The notes under the pieces: model-generated
The model's input: the letters and a program-made list of their open reading frames with translations, nothing else
What the model was told of the DNA's origin: nothing
Database searches by the model: none
Part shown: positions 55,731-64,000 of the stretch, piece by piece
Numbering within the stretch: the stretch's first letter is position 1
Layout: each line of letters starts with the position of its first letter
Position numbers and translations under genes: made by a program
Source of the DNA: Pedobacter steynii
Lineage (GTDB): Bacteria > Bacteroidota > Bacteroidia > Sphingobacteriales > Sphingobacteriaceae
Reading direction: 5' to 3'
DNA: 64,000 nt
Assembly: GCF_001721645.1 (NCBI RefSeq)
Contig: NZ_CP017141.1
Location: 3,038,001-3,102,000, forward strand

Positions 55731-56528
55731 TTATAGTTTAGGAAATGTGACCTGATTACCATTTTCATCAAGCATAGGCCCGTTTTTCACTTCATATTCA
55801 TAGAGTGCAGTGACCATTTTGGAATAGTAAATATCCATCTGACTTGAAGTAGGTGCATTTTCTCCATATCTTGCATAGGGAGGCCATACACTACGGCCCG
55901 TTACATCGATGATAAACTTGAATTTCACGGCACTATAAGCCCCAAAGAAATACTTGAACCAACTTCCCGAAAGGTCCCAGGTATCAGGTTTCAGGATCTG
56001 ATCACTTAATTTGATCAGGAAAACATTGGTGTAAATATTTAATGGGTTTCCATTAGTCGTGTTAGGCGTTTTTGTGTTCGTGATCAGTTGCGGAAATTCG
56101 TTGTTTGCATCAATTTTCAGATAAATCCTGACCTGATTGTTTTTGAGGTCTGCCGTTCTTTTAAGTACAACGGGTACCCTGGCTGTATATGCTCCGGCAT
56201 CTACCACCGTATTCAGAATGGTATAGTGTTGCCCGGAAATTGCAGTGGAAGTTGTTGGGTTAACAACAAGAGGAACTGTTCTGTTAACTGAGGCAGGAGC
56301 ACCTGAAACCCTTACCGGAATAAAAATAGTATCCAGTAACCTGTTGTTCTCTTTTTCTGCAAAAGAGTAAGAGACACTGTCTCTGGACCCGGTCATCAAT
56401 TCTTTATTTATATATATTCCCGGCAACTCCTGGTATAACAGGTCTTTCTTCTTGCAGGAAATCAAGGAAAGCAGCAGGCATAACATCAGCGTATGAGGCG
56501 CTTTATATTTTATAGTTCTTATTTTCAT
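55731..56528 (-). CDS. DUF4843 family lipoprotein
   Basis: From the ATG at 56528 the product is 265 residues with the lipobox MLCLLLSLISCKKKD, so it is probably an outer-membrane lipoprotein. A longer frame would start inside susD. The DUF4843 pattern is seen (PGIYINKE, SYSFAEKENNRLLDTIFIPVRV, NPTTSTAISGQHYTILN, VPVVLKRTADLKNNQVRIYLKI), a beta-sandwich-like region with Calx-beta features. Such proteins occur next to SusD and PKD-like lipoproteins; function unknown. It starts 10 bases after the susD stop. Confidence 0.82.
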   Translation of the reverse strand: MKIRTIKYKAPHTLMLCLLLSLISCKKKDLLYQELPGIYINKELMTGSRDSVSYSFAEKENNRLLDTIFIPVRVSGAPASVNRTVPLVVNPTTSTAISGQHYTILNTVVDAGAYTARVPVVLKRTADLKNNQVRIYLKIDANNEFPQLITNTKTPNTTNGNPLNIYTNVFLIKLSDQILKPDTWDLSGSWFKYFFGAYSAVKFKFIIDVTGRSVWPPYARYGENAPTSSQMDIYYSKMVTALYEYEVKNGPMLDENGNQVTFPKL

Positions 56529-56538
56529 GATTTTTGCA

Positions 56539-57948
56539 TTAACGGTTACCAAATTCGATTTCATCATCCGGAAGGGGGAAGGTATAAGTCAGGTTGCTCA
56601 TCGCTACAGTAGAGCGGGGTATACTTGGTCTCTCCAGTCGTTTATAGAAAAAGAAAAGCTGGCCTTCTGCATAAAACTCCTTGATATACTCTTTCTCAAT
56701 TTCAGCCATTCTTCTGTTTTCATCGAGAGTGATATTCAGGTTTTCGAGGCCACGCTGAGTCCTTATTTTATTGATCAGTTGTAGTGCCTGATTTAAATCC
56801 GGGCTTGCCTCTGCAGCGATATAATACATCTCCGAAAGGCGAATTAAGGGAACTTGCCTGGCAATCTCTAAATTGGTAAGCCCGTCCTGCCAGTACTTCG
56901 TGGTATAAGATACATTTGTATAAGTTCGGATATTGTACAGGTAGCGGTAATCTGTAGTTCCCCCCTGTTGTATTTCATATAAGTTGTTTATCGTACCCGT
57001 GGTTTGATGTAGCGTACTTGTCTGATAGCTGGAAACCCCTTCCAGTTTGAACCGGCGGTCAACGAAGTCTTTTAGCAAAGGAACCTGTAATGCAAAAATA
57101 TGTTCAGTAGAAAAAGTACGGTCCTGATTCGAGCTTTGATTGAATGTACTTCTGTTTACAAATGGGAATTTCTCTGAACTGATTACCTCATTTGCATATT
57201 GAGCAGCTTTGATTTTATCTCCTTTGTACAGATATATCCTGGCTTTAAGTGCTTTTACCGCCCAGTAGTTAAAATGATTTCTGGTATAGCTGATAAAGCG
57301 GTCGTCATTTCCGTAATTCACCTCTTTGTTTACCGAGAGCAGTACTTCGGCTTCATCAAGGTCTGTCAGGCAGGCATCAATTACGGTATTGGTAGTGCTC
57401 AATGGAGTGACCGTTTTACCAAAGGTTTTGATGTAGGGTATGGCTGCAGTATTTCCTCCGGTGGCCGGCATCGGGCCAAACATCCGAAGTAAATCAAAGT
57501 GCAGAAAGGCCCTTAAACCAAGGGCTTCACCTTTTACAATATTGTAGTGATGCTTAAAAAGAACCGATTTCGAACTTTCTACATGCCCCAGAATGTTGTT
57601 TACACCAGCAATTGCAGTATACATTTTGGACCAGATCACTTTAATGGTGTCTTTTACTGCAGGAGCATTATAATTGTATTTGGCATGCTCTAAAAATGGA
57701 TTTCCGGTGAGAGAAGTCCGATAGTCCTGTCCCATTGCACTTAAAGTGGTCATGGTCAGGTTATCTGAATATAGTCCGCGCCCCATTTTTACGTAACTTC
57801 CTAATAAGGCTTGATTAAAGCCGGCTTCCGAGCTGAAAAACTCGTTCTGCTGAACCTGGGTTCCGGGACTTACATCGAGCCATTTTTTGCAGGAATATAG
57901 TCCTGTGATCAGGATCAGTACCAATAATAAATAGGTAATTCTTTTCAT
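56539..57948 (-). CDS. susD: SusD/RagB family outer-membrane lipoprotein
   Basis: The 469-residue surface lipoprotein forms a lid over its SusC barrel and binds the substrate. Lipobox: LILITGLYSCKKWLD. The family pattern is seen: WLDVSPGTQVQQNEFFSSEAGFNQAL at the N-terminus, GEALGLRAFLHFDLLRMFGP (about residues 140-160), AVKALKARIYLYKGDK (TPR-like), and RLSEMYYIAAEASPD and IEKEYIKEFYAEGQLFFFYKR near the end. It starts 19 bases after the susC stop, in the standard order. The symbol marks the family only. Confidence 0.92.
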   Translation of the reverse strand: MKRITYLLLVLILITGLYSCKKWLDVSPGTQVQQNEFFSSEAGFNQALLGSYVKMGRGLYSDNLTMTTLSAMGQDYRTSLTGNPFLEHAKYNYNAPAVKDTIKVIWSKMYTAIAGVNNILGHVESSKSVLFKHHYNIVKGEALGLRAFLHFDLLRMFGPMPATGGNTAAIPYIKTFGKTVTPLSTTNTVIDACLTDLDEAEVLLSVNKEVNYGNDDRFISYTRNHFNYWAVKALKARIYLYKGDKIKAAQYANEVISSEKFPFVNRSTFNQSSNQDRTFSTEHIFALQVPLLKDFVDRRFKLEGVSSYQTSTLHQTTGTINNLYEIQQGGTTDYRYLYNIRTYTNVSYTTKYWQDGLTNLEIARQVPLIRLSEMYYIAAEASPDLNQALQLINKIRTQRGLENLNITLDENRRMAEIEKEYIKEFYAEGQLFFFYKRLERPSIPRSTVAMSNLTYTFPLPDDEIEFGNR

Positions 57949-57967
57949 GATGTAATAGTTAAAGCGG

Positions 57968-60900
57968 TTAAAAAATGCTTGTGGATAAGTTTAGGGTATA
58001 GCTCTGGGCAAATGGATAGTCCAGTCCCCGTTCTCTTTTGATCGTTGATAAACGAAATGGAGTTGCCATGTAAAACTCTATTCTGGTATTCGAGAGGCTG
58101 GCTTTCTTTAGCCATCTGCTGCGTTCCGGGAACTGATAGGTAAAAGATATTCTGGAGGCCTCCAATGTATATTCTTTTTGTACAAACCTGGAGGTTGCCA
58201 GCGTAGTCTCTGCAACCGGACTGTTTCCTGTGTTTCCGATAATACCTTTAAAGAAGGTTCGGTCGCCGGGATTTCTCCACCTTTCGGTTGCAATTCTGCG
58301 GTCTACATTATAGGTAATATTGGCATTCTCTATCCGGTCTACCAGGGTCTGGTTGTATAAGTCCGCACCAAGACGGTAGGTCATATAAATATTAAAACCA
58401 AATCCTTTATAATCTATCCCTGTACTCAGTGTTCCGGTAACCTTTGGATTGGTATCACCCACTGCTACTTTATCCAGCGAATTCCATACATAAGTCGCAT
58501 TTCCAAATCTATCCAGAAAGAGTTCCTGCCCGTTTGCCGGATCAATTCCCAGGCTCCTCACCGCAAAAATCCTGGTCAGGGATTCCCCTTCCTGATAATA
58601 GCTCTTAGGTTTGTTCCGGTTTGGATTGCTGATGTCCTGATCGTCTTTATTTGATTTTTCATTTAGCTTCTTTAAAGCATTGGAAATCTTACCAATGGTA
58701 TTTTTGTTGCCATATGCAGACAGACCAACCCTCCAGAATAACTGTTCCCTGGGTTTTTGCAGGATGGCGTAATTTAAACTGGCCTGCCATCCTATGTTCT
58801 TCAAAGATCCCACGTTCTCTTTATAGTTGTCAAAGCCTAAAGAGGGTGGGGTATTGATATCCAGGATGAGCCCGTCAGTAGTGTTGTGATAAAAATCGGC
58901 AGAAAATGCGAGCCTGTTGTTCAGGAAGGTCGCATCCATACCTACACCTTTCTTAAAGCTTTTCTGCCATCCCAGTGCTGCATTCCCATATCCCATCAGG
59001 AATGCACTTAACTGATCCAGGTAAAATTCCTGGTTAAAATAATCGTAAGTGGTAAGGGCCATGTAAGGAGGGAAATTCTGATCCCCGGTTGTGCCTACTG
59101 ATCCCCTGATTTTAAGAAAACTGATCCATTTCAGCTGATTGATAAATTCTTCACGATGCAAATTCCACCCCATTCCTAAAGACCAGAAAGGGGCGAGTTG
59201 TTTGTCTTTTCCGAATTGCGAAGATGCATCTGCACTGGCTGAAAAATCCAGAAGATATTTGTTATCGTAGGCATAACTCATATTCAAACGGCCGCTGATG
59301 AGCCTCGTGATACCCTGATTACCAATTGGTTTGTTTGTGGAAGGGTCGAATTTACTGCCGAAAATCAAATCTGCCACCTTTTCATTCGGAAATCCAACAA
59401 CGGTTACTGTAGATTCGTCTAGTTTTCCTTCATTAACGTTGACATTTCCGGTCACGAAAAATAGATTTTTGTTCCAGCTTTTACGAATGTCAAAACCCAG
59501 ATTGGCATCAATCAATGTACTTGTTCCATTACTTTTTCTGTAGCTGCCACGTTCTGTCAGGAGTTTGTTCTCAAATATGGTATTGCTGGAAGAAAGATAT
59601 TTGTCTGCCGAGGTGGTATTGTGAGTATAACTCATCCCACCAACAATGCGGATCCAGGGTTGAAGTGACCATTCGAACTTGAAGTTGTTCGTAAAACCAA
59701 GCTGACGGTTAAAATCTTTGCTGGGTAAAGAGGCATTATATAGAGGATTGCTATAATAGTTATATAAGGGACCTCCACCGACATTTCTTCTTCCCTGTCC
59801 CAGAAACTTTACCAGTTGTCCATCCTGATCATAAGGTGACCAGTATTGATTTAACCTGGAGTAATCGGAGAAACTGCCATACGGGCTATTCGTTGCTTTT
59901 ACGTTGTTAATGGAAAGGTCATTTCCAAATAGAAGTTTAGGTGTCCGGTAACTTAAAGTAAGCCCTCCACTGATTTTTTCCCTGCCGGATTTTTTCATCA
60001 CTGCCTGGTCATTCTGGCTGTTTAAATTGATGCCGTAACGCACTACAGGGTCGCCGCCTTCGAGATATAGAGAGTGACTGTTTCCGTAGGCCGTTCTTAA
60101 GGGTTGAGACAACCAATAGGTATCCACACCTCTGGTTACATCTTTCAGGCGTTCATTGTATTCCTGGTCTCTTAGTATCTGCAAAAAGGGCGAATTTCCA
60201 GGTTCATTGTAAAAGCCGACTTCTTTCTCAAAGTTTAGTTTCTCCTTTGCATTCAAGAGGTCATAACTGGTCAGATCCGGGCTGGTCATGGTCACACCAC
60301 CACGATAGGAGACGCGGACACTACCTTCTTTAGGTTGCCTGGTATCAACGATAATTACACCGTTGCTGGCCCTGGAGCCATAAATTGAAGTAGCTGCGGC
60401 ATCTTTTAAAACGGTAATGCGTTCTACTCTGTTCATATCCAGGTCGAAGATGCGTTGCAATGGAACCTGAAACCCATCGAGTATGAATAATGGTGAATTG
60501 GGTTTGTCGCCATAGGCATTTCTCAGGGCAGTATTCGAGGTAGATTGAGGAAAGTTATTCTGTCCTCTGAGTTCAATATCCGGTAATCGGTTGGGATCAG
60601 ATCCCAGATTGATGTTCTCCGGAAGCTGTACCGAAGGATCAAGAATGCTGATCGCAGCCAATATATTTTGTGAGGAAACACGTTTTAACTCCTCTGCAGT
60701 AATGGTTTTTGCTGAACCGGTGAAATTTTCTACCGGTCTTTTATAAACTCCTGTTCTGACGACGAACTCCTTCAAGGAATTGTTTTGAGTGGCCATTCTG
60801 ACCGTAATCTTCCTTGTTTTTTCGTCTATTTTAATATCCCTGGAATCGTAACCCACATAGTTAATTCTTAGCGATTTAACCGTTTCGGGAATGTTGATGG

Positions 60901-61411
60901 AAAATTTTCCCTCCTTATTGGTATAGGTTTTTATGGTGGAGCCGAGCGCAAGGACTGTTGCGTTGGCGAGGGGAATTTCTCCGTCTTCTGAAACAACGGT
61001 CCCTTCAATGGTCCTTAACTGTTGCTGCATTTCAGCCCATCCTCTGGTAGCCGGAATTGGTTTAATGATGATGGTTCTTTCTTCGATAGCATAGCTGAGC
61101 TGCTGATCGGCCAGGCATAATTTCATGACCTCGGTGATCGTGGCTTTTTTTACGTTAATGCTGACTGGATTTGCTGCTCTGATCAGTCTGGTATCTCCAA
61201 AAAAATCGTATCCGGTTTGTGCACTTATTTTTTTCAGAACGGATTCAAGAGAAGTATTTCTTTCGTTTAGGGTAACAGTTTGCGCGGTGGTTGACGCGCT
61301 GATCTGCATGATCGCGAGGAAAATTATGAGTGTGGTGAGTTTCATAATAAGCAGAAGTTGTCTAGGTATATAAAAGCCCGGTTTAGGCCTATACAGATGG
61401 TGAAAATTCAT
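57968..61411 (-). CDS. susC: SusC/RagA TonB-dependent transporter with STN signalling domain
   Basis: The 1147-residue protein is an outer-membrane TonB-dependent barrel. In order: N-terminal leader, signal peptide (MKLTTLIIFLAIMQISASTTAQ, residues 23-44), STN domain (about 50-115, NTSLESVLKKISAQTGYDFF), a CarboxypepD_reg-like domain (about 133-215), plug (VERITVLKDAAATSIYGSRASNGVI, about 330-355) and barrel ending in LNLSTSIF. The STN domain is the part that signals to a FecR protein, which fits the ECF/FecR pair upstream. No glycan-related genes accompany it. Confidence 0.93.
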   Translation of the reverse strand: MNFHHLYRPKPGFYIPRQLLLIMKLTTLIIFLAIMQISASTTAQTVTLNERNTSLESVLKKISAQTGYDFFGDTRLIRAANPVSINVKKATITEVMKLCLADQQLSYAIEERTIIIKPIPATRGWAEMQQQLRTIEGTVVSEDGEIPLANATVLALGSTIKTYTNKEGKFSINIPETVKSLRINYVGYDSRDIKIDEKTRKITVRMATQNNSLKEFVVRTGVYKRPVENFTGSAKTITAEELKRVSSQNILAAISILDPSVQLPENINLGSDPNRLPDIELRGQNNFPQSTSNTALRNAYGDKPNSPLFILDGFQVPLQRIFDLDMNRVERITVLKDAAATSIYGSRASNGVIIVDTRQPKEGSVRVSYRGGVTMTSPDLTSYDLLNAKEKLNFEKEVGFYNEPGNSPFLQILRDQEYNERLKDVTRGVDTYWLSQPLRTAYGNSHSLYLEGGDPVVRYGINLNSQNDQAVMKKSGREKISGGLTLSYRTPKLLFGNDLSINNVKATNSPYGSFSDYSRLNQYWSPYDQDGQLVKFLGQGRRNVGGGPLYNYYSNPLYNASLPSKDFNRQLGFTNNFKFEWSLQPWIRIVGGMSYTHNTTSADKYLSSSNTIFENKLLTERGSYRKSNGTSTLIDANLGFDIRKSWNKNLFFVTGNVNVNEGKLDESTVTVVGFPNEKVADLIFGSKFDPSTNKPIGNQGITRLISGRLNMSYAYDNKYLLDFSASADASSQFGKDKQLAPFWSLGMGWNLHREEFINQLKWISFLKIRGSVGTTGDQNFPPYMALTTYDYFNQEFYLDQLSAFLMGYGNAALGWQKSFKKGVGMDATFLNNRLAFSADFYHNTTDGLILDINTPPSLGFDNYKENVGSLKNIGWQASLNYAILQKPREQLFWRVGLSAYGNKNTIGKISNALKKLNEKSNKDDQDISNPNRNKPKSYYQEGESLTRIFAVRSLGIDPANGQELFLDRFGNATYVWNSLDKVAVGDTNPKVTGTLSTGIDYKGFGFNIYMTYRLGADLYNQTLVDRIENANITYNVDRRIATERWRNPGDRTFFKGIIGNTGNSPVAETTLATSRFVQKEYTLEASRISFTYQFPERSRWLKKASLSNTRIEFYMATPFRLSTIKRERGLDYPFAQSYTLNLSTSIF

Positions 61412-61436
61412 ACATTTGTTCGGGTTTAGCTGACAT
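61389..61436 (-). CDS. Possible 15-codon leader reading frame before susC
   Basis: ATG at 61436 reads MSAKPEQMYEFSPSV and stops at 61389, overlapping the susC start in another frame. AGGAGG lies at 61445-61440, only 3 bases before this ATG, while it is 28 bases from the susC ATG. If translated it could couple ribosome entry to susC. This may be chance. Confidence 0.3.
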   Translation of the reverse strand: MSAKPEQMYEFSPSV

Positions 61437-61524
61437 ATTCCTCCTGTTCGCAGATGGAATCGGACGTCAGGATTTCTTGATTAAAAAAGTTTAAGCGCTT
61501 GTTCGACAGGTGAATCCAATGTTT

Positions 61525-61555
61525 ATACCGGAAGTGTGTCGAGCACTTTCGGTAT
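61525..61555 (-). promoter_or_regulatory. Stem-loop between fecR and susC
   Basis: Arms ATACCGGAAGTG (61525-61536) and CACTTTCGGTAT (61544-61555) pair over 12 bp, one wobble, loop of 7 bases. It lies 50 bases after the fecR stop and 114 before susC. No T-run follows on the minus strand. It could end the sigma-fecR transcript or regulate susC. Confidence 0.5.
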
Positions 61556-61604
61556 GTTTTTATCGGAACCGTTTGTCTTTTGCATCAAATAAATTAAAGT
61601 AACA

Positions 61605-62771
61605 TTATCTCATTACGGTGATCCTCCTTCCTTCTATTTTAAAATGAACTTCCCCGGATGATTCCAGGATCTTCAACACCGAAGTGATGTTTTTAGAACG
61701 GGATATGGTTCCCAGGAAAGAGGTTTTACTGAACGTATCCTGATAGTGAATGTCTACATCATACCATCTGGATATTTTTCTCATGATGCTTTCCAGGTTC
61801 TCATCATTAAAGCTGAAAAGGCCATTTTTCCAGGCAATGGCATCATTTCCATCAACATTCCGGATATCAATATTCCCCTCTCTTAGCGTGGATTGCTGTC
61901 CCGGTTTTAAGATGAAGTTTTTATTCCCCTTATCGGAGACCCGAATGGATCCTTCCAGAAGTGTGGTTTTTGTTTGTCCTTCATCCTCATAACTGCTGAT
62001 GTTAAAATGGGTTCCAAGCACCTGGGTTTCCTGCTTTGCTGTAACCACAATGAATGGCTTGTTCGCGTCTTTGGCCACCTCAAAATAGGCCTCGCCTGAT
62101 AACTCCACTTTTCTCTTTGAAAGCATGGTGAAACTGGCAGGAAAACGGAGTGAGGAGGCTGCATTGAGCCAAACCTGGGTGCCATCAGGCAAATTGATCT
62201 GATATTTGCCTCCCCGGGGGGTGCTGATGGTATTGTAAGTATTTGCCACTGCAGCATTTCCGGATCGTTCTCCGGTCGGGGCAATTTCATAGATCAACTC
62301 TCCATTGGCTTTTTTGGTGATGGTTAGTCCTGCCTGGATAGCAATTTCCCCATTCTTTGAATGACTCAAGTCTATCTTTTGCCCATTGGCAAGTGTTAAA
62401 ATTGCCTGATTACCTCCGGCTATGATTTTGTGGTTTGCAGAATCAGCAGCCATTTTTGAGGCCTGCCGGTATTGGAAGAAAAGAAATCCAATGGAAAGCA
62501 GCAAGATGGATACCGCTGCAATCCTTAAGAGCATCCTCATGCCAAGGCGGGATTGCTGAGGAGCCTGCATAAGGACATTAGGACGATCAATATCAAGTTC
62601 AATCTTCGTAAACAGCGTATTCAGCCAGCGCTCCTGTTCTGCTTTATTCATAGTTAACCATTCGTTATCTTCCTTGTTATAAGTTTCAAGCCATGTTTCT
62701 ACATGTCGCTTTTCGGCTTCGGAACAAGTCCCATCAAAATAACGGTCCAGAAGATCTTTTATCTCATTCAT
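61605..62771 (-). CDS. FecR family anti-sigma factor
   Basis: A 388-residue inner-membrane protein. The N-terminal 85 residues are cytoplasmic (LLDRYFDGTCSEAEKRHVETWL), then one transmembrane segment (MLLRIAAVSILLLSIGFLFF, about 79-98), the FecR domain (STPRGGKYQINLPDGTQVWL, ASSLRFPASF, VELSGEAYFEVAKDANKPFIV) and a C-terminal DUF4974-like domain (FSFNDENLESIMRKISRWYDVDI). It holds the ECF sigma factor until the STN domain of SusC signals. It follows the sigma gene by 91 bases. Confidence 0.93.
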   Translation of the reverse strand: MNEIKDLLDRYFDGTCSEAEKRHVETWLETYNKEDNEWLTMNKAEQERWLNTLFTKIELDIDRPNVLMQAPQQSRLGMRMLLRIAAVSILLLSIGFLFFQYRQASKMAADSANHKIIAGGNQAILTLANGQKIDLSHSKNGEIAIQAGLTITKKANGELIYEIAPTGERSGNAAVANTYNTISTPRGGKYQINLPDGTQVWLNAASSLRFPASFTMLSKRKVELSGEAYFEVAKDANKPFIVVTAKQETQVLGTHFNISSYEDEGQTKTTLLEGSIRVSDKGNKNFILKPGQQSTLREGNIDIRNVDGNDAIAWKNGLFSFNDENLESIMRKISRWYDVDIHYQDTFSKTSFLGTISRSKNITSVLKILESSGEVHFKIEGRRITVMR

Positions 62772-62862
62772 TTCAATACAATTGAGGTTTGCTGCATTGT
62801 CGGATGAAAGAGTAAGAAGTACTATCCTAATTTAAAAAAAAAATGTTTTTTTGAAAGAAAGC

Positions 62863-63429
62863 TTAAAGAAGGAGCACAGAAAGCCTTTCCAGTGTCTCCC
62901 TAAGGGATTTCATCGCTGTCGTCAATTGATTTTTTACAGTCTGATCAGAGAGGTTAAGTTGTTCGGCAATCTCTGAAATGGTTTGATGTTCATTCCGGCT
63001 GAGCTTGTAGATTGCTCTGGTGCGGGGAGGGAGTTGCTCAATCGCTATATCTACAATCTTCCTTAGCTCTTTTGCTTCCAGTTCTTTTTCCGGATTATGA
63101 CCGCTATGCATGGCCAGCGACTGAACGATGATGGCATACTCTTCCCGGGTAACATTTTTACGGATCTTATCAATAACCTTGTAGCGTACCGAGGCAAACA
63201 AGTAAGACTGCAGAGAAGTGTTAACCGGTATTTTGTTGCGGTCTGCCCATAAACCGGCGAAGAGGTCCTGAATCAGGTCTCTTGCATCGTTTAACGAATA
63301 CAGTTTTGAACTTGCAAAATCAGTAAGCCGATGAGCATGCCTGCGGTACATTTCGGCAAAAGCGTCCCGGTCGTCCTGCTTGAGCAAGTCAACAAGTTCC
63401 AAATCTGAATTGGTCTGGTAAGATCGCAT
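62863..63429 (-). CDS. ECF RNA polymerase sigma factor
   Basis: A 188-residue sigma-70 family ECF factor. Region 2 is seen at about residues 25-95 (AFAEMYRRHAHRLTDFASSK, DARDLIQDLFAGLWADRNKI, LQSYLFASVRYKVIDKIRK) and region 4 at about 130-185 (YKLSRNEHQTISEIAEQLNLSDQTVKNQL, helix-turn-helix). It is of the Bacteroidota type that pairs with FecR and SusC. A purine-rich Shine-Dalgarno region (GGGGGAGGATAAGGGG) precedes the ATG. Confidence 0.94.
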   Translation of the reverse strand: MRSYQTNSDLELVDLLKQDDRDAFAEMYRRHAHRLTDFASSKLYSLNDARDLIQDLFAGLWADRNKIPVNTSLQSYLFASVRYKVIDKIRKNVTREEYAIIVQSLAMHSGHNPEKELEAKELRKIVDIAIEQLPPRTRAIYKLSRNEHQTISEIAEQLNLSDQTVKNQLTTAMKSLRETLERLSVLLL

Positions 63430-63550
63430 GTCCCCTTATCCTCCCCCTGGTAGAATTATGATGTTATTCGAACCCAATGTTAAATAATTTTTTCTACAAT
63501 ATTATGATTATGTAGCGATTAGAGAGGAGGGGACGATGCGGATAAAGAAG

Positions 63551-63608
63551 AGAGACCATCAAAAAAGTTAGCTAATGATATCATTAACTAATTTTTTTGA
63601 TGGTCTCT
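63551..63608. terminator. Near-perfect 58-base palindrome, probable terminator
   Basis: Arms of 28 bases (63551-63578 and 63581-63608) match except at two positions, around TA. The arms include A6 and T7 runs. It begins 17 bases after the stop of the partial TlpA gene (63625) and 122 bases before the sigma gene, so it most likely ends the TlpA transcript. It is much longer than the other terminators here. Confidence 0.65.
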
Positions 63609-63624
63609 TTGGGCTGAAAGTTTT

Positions 63625-64000
63625 TTATTTAATGAGCTGACTTAATTTTTTAATCAGTTCTTCTCCACGAAGGTTACTGGCAATAATTACCCCATTTGGG
63701 TCGATCAGAAAATTTTGTGGGATAGCCGTTATGGCGTAAAACCCTGCAGCCTGGTTTTTCCATCCCAATAGATCGCTTACCTGTGTCCAGGGTAGTGCAT
63801 CGTCTTTCACGGCCTTTAGCCAATTGTCTTTTTTATCATCCAGAGAAACAGCCAGGATATCAAAGTTCTTATCCTTAAACTGGTTGTAGGCTTTTAATAC
63901 ACTGGGGTTTTCTGCACGACAAGGGCCGCACCAGCTAGCCCAGAAATCCAGCAATACATATTTTCCCTTAAACGAACTTAAAGAGACCATTTTTCCGTTT
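63625..64000 (-). CDS. TlpA family thioredoxin-like protein, C-terminal part
   Basis: The 3' end of a gene that begins beyond the window; 124 residues are visible, opening NGKMVSLSSFKGKYVLLDFW. This is the TlpA domain with the active site WCGPC, then SVLKAYNQFKDKNFDILAVS and IPQNFLIDPNGVIIASNLRG. It closely resembles the C-terminus of the TlpA at 51847-52986, so it is probably a paralogue with the same DUF4369 N-terminus. It may end a related operon. Confidence 0.92.
   Translation of the reverse strand, partial: NGKMVSLSSFKGKYVLLDFWASWCGPCRAENPSVLKAYNQFKDKNFDILAVSLDDKKDNWLKAVKDDALPWTQVSDLLGWKNQAAGFYAITAIPQNFLIDPNGVIIASNLRGEELIKKLSQLIK

Overview
The window is 64 kb of chromosome from a member of the Bacteroidota, most likely a Sphingobacteriaceae such as Pedobacter. 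This is inferred from SusC/SusD outer-membrane pairs, an ECF sigma/FecR pair, DUF4369-TlpA thioredoxins, DUF4293 and DUF5606 proteins, a C-terminally extended L17, a zinc-free L36, and promoter matches of the form TTG-N19-TAnnTTTG, the Bacteroidota -33/-7 pattern. Nothing here was checked against a database, so the genus is a guess. No tRNA, rRNA, IS element, prophage or CRISPR array is visible.

Region 1 (1-8310) is the end of the spc operon and the alpha operon: rpsH (partial), rplF, rplR, rpsE, rpmD, rplO, secY, map, infA, rpmJ, rpsM, rpsK, rpsD, rpoA, rplQ, closed by a strong terminator. adk is absent between secY and map. Several wider gaps (rpmD/rplO, rpmJ/rpsM, rpsD/rpoA, rpoA/rplQ) hold stem-loops that may attenuate or autoregulate the operon.

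Region 2 (8.3-20.9 kb) is housekeeping and metabolism: a 2H phosphoesterase, a SAM methyltransferase, dnaK, a nucleotidyltransferase, a HerA-like ATPase, an M42 peptidase, an acyl-CoA carboxylase beta subunit with an MFS and a GNAT gene, and an OprP-type porin. Region 3 (21-23.8 kb) is a small exported protein, a SulP anion transporter and a beta-carbonic anhydrase, probably a bicarbonate uptake and hydration unit. Region 4 (23.8-38.5 kb) has pruA, an lpxK-punA-porin operon, ppiB-DUF5606, rlmH with a 42-residue membrane protein, a membrane-bound MutS-like ATPase, a GH1 glucosidase and aconitase. Region 5 (38.5-48.6 kb) has a polysaccharide deacetylase, a TolC/adaptor pair without its pump, gpsA, an RG-rich DEAD-box helicase, DUF4293, truA and an ABC exporter. 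Region 6 (48.6-51.8 kb) is looser accessory DNA: DUF6266, a GNAT, a YiiX-like hydrolase and a truncated haemoglobin, with the only gene-free stretch above 300 bp (49390-49787).

Region 7 (51.8-64.0 kb, all minus strand) is the most distinctive: an ECF sigma factor and FecR anti-sigma factor upstream of a six-gene operon susC (with STN signalling domain)-susD-DUF4843-PKD-like lipoprotein-tlpA-tlpA. It has no CAZyme or peptidase gene. A close TlpA paralogue enters from the right edge, so related loci may be repeated there. The plausible reading is a surface-signalled uptake system tied to periplasmic thiol-disulfide chemistry; its substrate is unknown.
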